DNA of 13,497 nucleotides from the NCBI GenBank assembly GCA_002354035.1, contig DEKU01000053.1:19968-33464 (forward strand), given 5' to 3'. This DNA is from Bacteroidales bacterium UBA2714. GTDB taxonomy: Bacteria; Bacteroidota; Bacteroidia; Bacteroidales; P3. Made by a program: the position numbers and the translations under genes. Under the pieces are notes generated by a model. That model was not told where the DNA came from, did no database searches, and saw only the letters and a program-made list of their open reading frames with translations. Positions 8,701 through 13,497 of this stretch are shown here, in pieces; position 1 is the first letter of the stretch; each line of letters starts with the position of its first letter.

Positions 8701-11696
8701 TGATAGTAGCGGCTGTGTGTGCCACGATTCAGTGTCAAGTTTATTGTTACTATACTGTCACAACCTACCGCATTGGTCAATGTGTCCATCATTGTGGCCG
8801 ACTCGGTCAGTGTCATGCCATGCCAACTGAAGCTGTCGCATGCAGTCACATAATCTGTTCCTGTGGTACTATTATTCACAGTAAGGTGCAAGGAGACAAT
8901 ACTGTCGCATCCTGCCGCATTCTGTTCTCTGAAAGTAGGAGTATTGGTACTGGTCGTATATGTTACACCGTGCCATGTAAAACGGTCGCATGCAGTCTGG
9001 ACTTCTATACCCGTATTGCTGGTATCCACTATCAAGTGAATGGTGACCACACTGTCACATCCTGCCGCATTAACCAATGTGTCAATCAAAGTGGTTGAAT
9101 GTGACACTATGTCACCGTGCCATATCAGAGCATCACATACATGCCGTGTCTCCTCTCCCCTACTGCTGCGATTCACTGTCAACTGCAATGTCACCACACT
9201 ATCACAACCTGCGACATTGGTCACTGTGTCAACCACCGTGGCCGACTCCGTCAAGAAACGTCCATGCCACATGAGGCCATCGCATACTTGTTGCACTTCG
9301 GTGCTGCTATTGCTGCGGACTATGGTAAGATGGAGCGTGACCACACTGTCGCATCCAGCAGCATTCTGCTCTGTATAGGTATGAGTATACGTACTATTGG
9401 TATATGTAGCGTTATGCCATGTAAACCTGTCGCATGCACGATGTGTCTCGATGCCTGTATTGCTGTAGTTGATAGTCAGGTTCAGCGTTACCACGCTGTC
9501 GCATCCTGCTGCATTGGTCTCTGTGAAGGTGGGTGTGTTCGTGGATGCCGTGTAAGTGTTACCGTGCCAGGTGAACTGGTCGCAAGCCGTCTGGGTCTCA
9601 ACACCCGTATTGCTATTGATGATAGTCAGATTCAGCGTCACCACACTGTCACATCCTGCTGCATTAGTCTCTGTGAAGGTGGGGGTATTTGTGGATGCTG
9701 TGTATGTGATGCCATGCCATGTGAACTGGTCGCAAGCCGTCTGGGTCTCAATACCCGTATTGCTATTGTTGATGGTCAAGTTCAGTGTGACCACACTGTC
9801 GCATCCTGCTGCATTGGTCTCTATGAAGTTGGGTGTGTTCGTGGATGCCGTGTAGGTGATACCGTGCCAGGTGTACTGGTCGCAAGCCGTTTGAGTCTCA
9901 ATGCCTGTATTGCTATTGTTGATAGTCAGGTTCAGAGTTACTACGCTATCGCATCCTGCTGCATTGGTCTCGGTGAAGGTGGGAGTATTCGTGGATGCCG
10001 TGTATGTGATACCGTGCCATGTGAACTGGTCGCACGCCGTTTGGGTCTCAACGCCTGTATTGCTGTAGTTAACCGTCAGGTTCAGCGTCACTACACTGTC
10101 GCATCCTGCCACATTGGTCTCTGTATAAGTGGGGGTATAAGTGGATGCCATGTATGTGATACCGTGCCAGGTGTACTGGTCGCAGGCCGTTTGGGTCTCA
10201 ATACCCGTATTGTTATTGTTGATAGTCAAGTTCAGAGTTACCACGCTGTCGCATCCTGCTGCATTGGTCTCTGTGAAGGTGGGGGTATTTGTGGATGCTG
10301 TGTATGTGATGCCATGCCATGTAAACTGGTCGCAAGCCGTCTGAGTCTCAACGCCTGTATTGCTGTAGTTGATAGTCAGATTCAGCGTTACCACGCTGTC
10401 ACATCCTTCGGCATTGGTCTCTGTGAAGGTGGGTGTGTTCGTGGATGCAGTGTATGTGATACCGTGCCACGTGAACTGGTCGCAAGCCGTTTGGGTCTCA
10501 ATGCCCGTACTGCTATTGTTGATGGTCAAGTTCAGTGTGACCACGCTGTCGCATCCTCCCGCATTGGTCTCGGTAAAGGTGGGAGTGGTTGTGGATGCCG
10601 TGTATGTGATACCGTGCCAAGTATACTGGTCGCAAGCCGTTTGGGTCTCGACGCCTGTATTGCTGTAGTTGACAGTCAGGTTCAATGTAACCACGCTGTC
10701 GCATCCTGCTGCATTGGTCTCAGTGAAAGTGGGTGTAGTTGTGGATGCAGTGTATGTGATACCATGCCACGTGAACTGGTCGCAAGCCGTTTGGGTCTCA
10801 ATACCCGTATTGCTATTGTTGATGGTCAAGTTCAGTGTGACCACGCTGTCGCATCCTGCTGCATTGGTCTCGGTGAAAGTGGGAGTGGTTGTGCTGGACG
10901 TATATGTCACCCCATGCCATGAGAACTGGTCGCAAGCCGTCTGAGTCTCAACGCCTGTATTGCTGTAGTTGATAGTCAGGTTCAGTGTTACCACACTGTC
11001 ACATCCTGCTGCATTGGTCTCTGTATAGGTTGGGGTTGAACTGGTTGTATAGCTTGTTCCATGCCATACATACTGATCACAAGCCGTCTGGATTTCACTG
11101 CCCGTGTTGCTATTGTTTATTATCAGGTTCAAAGTTACTACACTGTCACATCCTGCCGCATTGGTCTCAGTATAGGTGGGGATAGTAGTGCTGGCTGTGT
11201 ATGTTACGCCATGCCATGTGAAAGTATCGCATGCAGTCTGGGTCTCAACGCCTGTATTGCTGGAGTTGATTGTCAAGTATAATGTATCAACATTGGTGCA
11301 TGACGACCCCGGCTGACTATGGTCATAGAGATACATTCCGGATGTGATGTATGTCTCTCCGTTCCAGTGGTACTCGTCACAGGCCGTCACATGATACGAT
11401 GTATCGTCGTGCACACTAATCTCCAAATGCAGCGTGTCGGTGCTTGCACACCCGTCCGCATTCATATAATTATACGTGTAAACTCCACTTTGGGTATACT
11501 CTACCTCATGCCATGAAAAAGCATCGCACGCATCTTGGTTATAGCTATCATGGGTGCTGTAATTGACGGTCAGGTTAAGTGTTACTACGCTGTCGCATCC
11601 CGCAGTATTGGTCTCCGTAAAGGTTGGCTCACTCGTGGAGGCAGTATATGTGACACCATGCCATGTAAAAGTGTCACATGCCGTCTGGAGACTCAA
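5796..11696 (-). CDS. giant tandem-repeat T9SS-secreted protein, C-terminal part (38 units + sorting domain)
   Basis: This frame encodes about 1966 residues and ends in TAG at 5796-5798. It comprises 38 tandem units of 48-51 residues, then a short linker and a T9SS sorting domain. A typical unit has ACDQFTWHG, then YTAST..PTFTETN, then AAGCDSVVTLNLTIN, with two cysteines about 26-29 residues apart; the composition is rich in Thr, Asn and Ser, suggesting an extracellular beta-rich adhesin or stalk. There is no true start: the frame merely opens at a TTG (11696) inside a repeat unit, and removing one base near 11687-11688 joins it to the upstream repeats. It is therefore the downstream part of a frameshifted gene, or of an intact gene with a sequencing error. 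Similar Cys-Asp repeats occur in other Bacteroidota T9SS proteins; the precise function is unknown. Confidence 0.85.
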   Translation of the reverse strand: MSLQTACDTFTWHGVTYTASTSEPTFTETNTAGCDSVVTLNLTVNYSTHDSYNQDACDAFSWHEVEYTQSGVYTYNYMNADGCASTDTLHLEISVHDDTSYHVTACDEYHWNGETYITSGMYLYDHSQPGSSCTNVDTLYLTINSSNTGVETQTACDTFTWHGVTYTASTTIPTYTETNAAGCDSVVTLNLIINNSNTGSEIQTACDQYVWHGTSYTTSSTPTYTETNAAGCDSVVTLNLTINYSNTGVETQTACDQFSWHGVTYTSSTTTPTFTETNAAGCDSVVTLNLTINNSNTGIETQTACDQFTWHGITYTASTTTPTFTETNAAGCDSVVTLNLTVNYSNTGVETQTACDQYTWHGITYTASTTTPTFTETNAGGCDSVVTLNLTINNSSTGIETQTACDQFTWHGITYTASTNTPTFTETNAEGCDSVVTLNLTINYSNTGVETQTACDQFTWHGITYTASTNTPTFTETNAAGCDSVVTLNLTINNNNTGIETQTACDQYTWHGITYMASTYTPTYTETNVAGCDSVVTLNLTVNYSNTGVETQTACDQFTWHGITYTASTNTPTFTETNAAGCDSVVTLNLTINNSNTGIETQTACDQYTWHGITYTASTNTPNFIETNAAGCDSVVTLNLTINNSNTGIETQTACDQFTWHGITYTASTNTPTFTETNAAGCDSVVTLNLTIINSNTGVETQTACDQFTWHGNTYTASTNTPTFTETNAAGCDSVVTLNLTINYSNTGIETHRACDRFTWHNATYTNSTYTHTYTEQNAAGCDSVVTLHLTIVRSNSSTEVQQVCDGLMWHGRFLTESATVVDTVTNVAGCDSVVTLQLTVNRSSRGEETRHVCDALIWHGDIVSHSTTLIDTLVNAAGCDSVVTIHLIVDTSNTGIEVQTACDRFTWHGVTYTTSTNTPTFREQNAAGCDSIVSLHLTVNNSTTGTDYVTACDSFSWHGMTLTESATMMDTLTNAVGCDSIVTINLTLNRGTHSRYYQDACESYTWHGQTYTNTGVYTYPYTNGEGCASVDTLHLNVSMHDDTSYHVTACDSYRWNGQEYAMSGVYLYDHSAPGSPCTNIDTLYLNVHYSNSGVEIRRACDEYTWHGIRYTSSTQAPTFREQNVAGCDSVVTLHLTINHSTSGSEVHTACDSYTWHGHTLSASSVVTDTLTNAVGCDSVVTLQLTVNYSNTGIENQSVCDQFTWHGTTYTSSTTTPTFTETNVSGCDSVVTLHLTIRHSNAGSEQHTVCDRFSWHGVTYTSSTDTPTFIEQNAEGCDSVVTLHLVVNHSNHIDEQATVCDQYRWHGFILNESTVQSDTLTNRYGCDSVVTLHLTVNHSQFVTEQVEACDSYTWHGVTYRSSTSTPVFVTQTTLGCDSSVNLILTLNRSTHDSYHEAACESYTWHGQNYTADGVYTHNYTNAAGCPSTDTLYLIVNAQHDTSFQVTACDAYNWNGNVYTSSGTYTYDHSLYSTCTNVDTLYLTIRNSTLYADVQTACDSFLWHGQIFRSSTSTPVWFMTNSVGCDSVVTLQLNIRHSDRVAETYQVCDTFLWHGLTLTETTTLTDTLTNSEGCDSIVSLNLTVNHRSSGIDSIIACDAYYWINGVTYTSDNYTDQYTISNYAGCDSLVTLHLTINNSSTGIDVQTACDSYTWYGNTFTNSTSTPVLYLLNSQGCDSIVTLNLTINHSSYSTDVVAACDSLTWMDSVTYTADNSEAFFTVTNSAGCDSVIYLMLTINHGTFNTYAQEACDQYSWNGQDYDTSGIYTYAYLNSEGCSSSDTLMLTIHPTYHTTVYDTACDSYVWYDSLFTDPTTSAQHLEVSQHGCDSVLHLHLTLHRSVIDTVQVTANNSYYWNGETYTQSGDYIFVGQTAEGCDSTVVLQLTINSGIAVPDDPTFSQVSVYPNPTAGRLTVDAENVLRIEVYDRLGRRVAVFDNTNSIDISSLAAGSYTLRISFAQGKTVRRVIKR
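5799..6005 (-). other. T9SS type A C-terminal sorting domain
   Basis: The last 69 residues start VSVYPNPTAGRLTV and continue with IEVYDRLGRRV, an IDISSLAAGSYTLRI block and a basic end VRRVIKR. This is the standard layout of the type A sorting domain: the YPNP motif, the V.D..GR.V strand, the L..G.Y.L strand and a terminal lysine/arginine. In T9SS substrates it directs outer-membrane transit and is then cleaved, often with anchoring to A-type lipopolysaccharide. Confidence 0.93.
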
Positions 11697-13497
11697 TACC
11701 TGTATTGCTGTTGTTGATGGTCAAGTTCAGTGTAACCACGCTGTCGCATCCCACTGCATTGGTCTCTGTATAGGTAGGCTCACTTGTGGATGCCGTATAT
11801 GTGACCCCATGCCATGTGAAAGTATCACAAGCAGTCTGGGACTCAATACCAGTATTGCTATTGTTTATTGTCAGGTTCAGTGTTACCACGCTGTCACATC
11901 CTGCTGCATTGGTCTCTGTGAAGGTGGGTGTGTTCGTGGATGCAGTGTATGTGATACCGTGCCACGTGAACTGGTCGCAAGCCGTTTGGGTCTCAATGCC
12001 TGTATTGCTATTATTGATTGTCAGGTTCAGTGTAACCACGCTGTCACAACCTGCCGCGTTGGTCTCTGTATAAGTGGGGGTATTCGTGGATGCTGTGTAT
12101 GTGATACCGTGCCAGGTGTACTGGTCGCAGGCCGTTTGGGTCTCAATACCCGTATTGCTATTGTTGATGGTCAAGTTCAGCGTTACCACGCTGTCACAAC
12201 CAGCCGCGTTGGTCTCGGTAAATTTAGGCTCACTTGTGGATGTCGTATAAGTGACTCCATGCCATGTGAAGGTGTCACAAGCTGTCTGAAGTTCAACACC
12301 TGTATTGCTGGCGTTAATTGTCAGGTTTAGCATGACCACGCTGTCACATCCTGCCGCGTTGGTCTCGGTAAAGGTAGGCTCACTTGTGGATGCTGTATAA
12401 GTGACTCCATGCCATGTGAAAGTATCACATGCCGTCTGGGTATCAATACCTGTATTGCTGTAGTTGACAGTCAGGTTCAGCGTGACCACGCTGTCACATC
12501 CCGCAGTATTTGTCTCGGTGAAAGTGGGAGTATTAGTACTGGCTGTGTATGTGACGCCATGCCATGTGAAAGTATCGCACACTGTCTGGGTCTCAACACC
12601 AATATTGCTGGTATTGATTGTCAAGTTCAGTGTCACCACGCTGTCACATCCCGATGCATTGGTCTCAGTAAAGGTAGGTTCACTCGTGGATGCTGTATAC
12701 GTGGCTCCATGCCATGTGAAAGTGTCACATGCTGTCTGGGTTTCAACACCGGTATTGCTGGTGTTGATAGTCAGGTTCAGCGTTACCACGCTGTCGCATC
12801 CCGCAGCATTGGTCTCGGTAAAGGTAGGCTCACTTGTGGAGGCAGTATATGTGACCCCATGCCATGTGAAAGTATCGCACACTGTCTGGGTCTCAATACC
12901 TGTATTACTGTTATTGATTGTCAAGTTCAGCGTTACCACGCTGTCGCATCCTGCCGCGTTGGTCTCTGTAAAGGTAGGCTCATTTGTGGAAGCAGTATAT
13001 GTAACTCCATGCCATGTGAAAGTGTCGCATGCAGTCTGGGTCTCAATACCTGTATTGCTGTTGTTAATTGTCAAGTGCAGCGTGACCACGCTGTCACATC
13101 CTGCCGCATTGGTCTCAGTAAAGGTAGGCTCACTCGTGGATGCTGTATACGTGGCTCCATGCCAAGTGAAAGTATCGCATGCCGTCTGGTGTTCAATGCC
13201 TGTATTGCTATTATTGATTGTCAGGTTCAGTGTAACCACGCTGTCACAACCTGCCGCGTTGGTCTCAGTAAAAGTAGGCTCACTTGTGGATGCCGTATAT
13301 GTGACTCCATGCCATGTGAAAGTATCACAAACAGTCTGAGACTCAATACCAGTATTGCTATTGTTTATTGTCAGGTTCAGAGTTACCACGCTGTCACAAC
13401 CTGCTGCATTGGTCTCTGTGAAGGTGGGTGTGTTCGTGGATGCAGTGTATGTGATACCGTGCCACGTGAACTGGTCGCAAGCCGTTTGGGTCTCAAT
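11674..13497 (-). CDS. giant tandem-repeat protein, upstream part (12 units), partial and frameshifted
   Basis: The minus-strand frame is open from the right edge of the window to a TGA at 11674-11676. It encodes 607 residues made of 12 repeat units, the first lacking only its initial two residues. Most are of the ACDTFTWHG / TSEPTF subtype and nearly identical to one another; two or three are of the ACDQF / TNTPTF subtype. The start codon, signal peptide and any N-terminal domain lie outside the window; the GTG at 13389 is inside a repeat and is not a start. The frame ends abruptly with IESPDGM, where the pattern predicts IESQTACDTF. As it stands, this product would lack the T9SS sorting domain and could not be exported by that route. 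Confidence 0.82.
   Translation of the reverse strand: METQTACDQFTWHGITYTASTNTPTFTETNAAGCDSVVTLNLTINNSNTGIESQTVCDTFTWHGVTYTASTSEPTFTETNAAGCDSVVTLNLTINNSNTGIEHQTACDTFTWHGATYTASTSEPTFTETNAAGCDSVVTLHLTINNSNTGIETQTACDTFTWHGVTYTASTNEPTFTETNAAGCDSVVTLNLTINNSNTGIETQTVCDTFTWHGVTYTASTSEPTFTETNAAGCDSVVTLNLTINTSNTGVETQTACDTFTWHGATYTASTSEPTFTETNASGCDSVVTLNLTINTSNIGVETQTVCDTFTWHGVTYTASTNTPTFTETNTAGCDSVVTLNLTVNYSNTGIDTQTACDTFTWHGVTYTASTSEPTFTETNAAGCDSVVMLNLTINASNTGVELQTACDTFTWHGVTYTTSTSEPKFTETNAAGCDSVVTLNLTINNSNTGIETQTACDQYTWHGITYTASTNTPTYTETNAAGCDSVVTLNLTINNSNTGIETQTACDQFTWHGITYTASTNTPTFTETNAAGCDSVVTLNLTINNSNTGIESQTACDTFTWHGVTYTASTSEPTYTETNAVGCDSVVTLNLTINNSNTGIESPDGM
11685..11692 (-). other. single-base insertion (frameshift) in the repeat gene
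   Basis: On the minus strand, intact units read ATTGAGTCTCAGAC (unit at about 13330) or ATTGAGTCCCAGAC (about 11840). Here the sequence is ATTGAGTCTCCAGAC, with one additional C (plus-strand GG at 11687-11688). Deleting it restores the expected repeat sequence in one frame on both sides. There is no long homopolymer that would suggest programmed slippage. Confidence 0.88.

Larger units (their letters stand above)
6039..13497 (-). repeat. coding tandem array, about 50 units of about 150 bp
   Basis: About 50 in-frame units run without interruption from the sorting-domain linker to the right edge: 38 downstream of the frameshift and 12 upstream. Most units are exactly 150 bp; some older ones are 147 or 153 bp. 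Invariant parts are Cys-Asp near the start, TWHG or WNG, and GCDS followed by a hydrophobic strand. Units between about 9450 and 13497 are nearly identical, while units from 6039 to about 9450 are strongly diverged. Subtypes can be told apart by ACDQF/ACDTF and TNTPTF/TSEPTF/DTLTN. The array continues beyond the window. Confidence 0.95.

Noticed and set aside
9117..10922. Long plus-strand open frame (about 600 codons) opposite the repeat gene, with others at 8484-9098, 11563-12330 and 12464-13339
   Set aside because: The 150-bp period is a multiple of three, so any stop-free antisense frame in one unit is copied along the array. The minus strand carries the recognisable secreted repeats and sorting domain.
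11694..11696. TTG as a genuine start of a separate 1966-residue protein
   Set aside because: It lies within a repeat unit, arises only in the shifted frame, and would give a T9SS protein without a signal peptide.
6039..13497. Regular repeats as a CRISPR array
   Set aside because: The repeats are 150 bp, contiguous, in frame and protein coding, with no unique spacers and no cas genes.

Overview
The window looks like chromosomal DNA of a member of the Bacteroidota, most likely Bacteroidales. Four things point that way: a C-terminal type IX secretion (T9SS) sorting domain on a giant repeat protein, a Bacteroidota-type -7 promoter box (TAnnTTTG) ahead of the transporter gene, a YebC protein with the MGRAFEYRKARK start usual in that phylum, and a general lack of Shine-Dalgarno sequences. 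The species cannot be named from the sequence alone.

Layout, left to right. Bases 1-297 are a gene-free leader with several small hairpins. Bases 298-3072 (+) encode a 924-residue fusion of a GIY-YIG nuclease domain to a superfamily 2 helicase, ending in a small Tudor-like tail; it resembles a stand-alone DNA-processing or defence protein. A hairpin terminator at about 3074-3099 serves the minus-strand gene that converges on it. Bases 3132-3842 (-) encode a YebC/TACO1-family protein, and 3945-5702 (-) a SulP-family anion transporter with a STAS domain, probably expressed from a promoter near 5758-5765.

The right-hand 7.7 kb (5796 to the window end, minus strand) is one enormous gene, open at its 5' end beyond the window. 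It holds about 50 tandem units of roughly 50 residues (150 bp), each with two conserved cysteines, followed by a T9SS type A sorting domain. A single-base insertion near 11687-11688 breaks the reading frame and separates about 12 upstream units from the 38 downstream units and the secretion signal. Units near the C-terminus are old and diverged. Those further upstream are nearly identical and show 300-bp dimers, a recurrent two-unit cassette and a junction repeated exactly 1500 bp apart, all signs of continuing recombination within the array.

The genes do not form an obvious pathway. YebC and SulP may share a transcript; the nuclease-helicase is convergent and separate; the repeat protein is a probable surface or secreted adhesin-like product. 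The most interesting items are the repeat array with its frameshift and conserved putative O-glycosylation motif, and the nuclease-helicase fusion.
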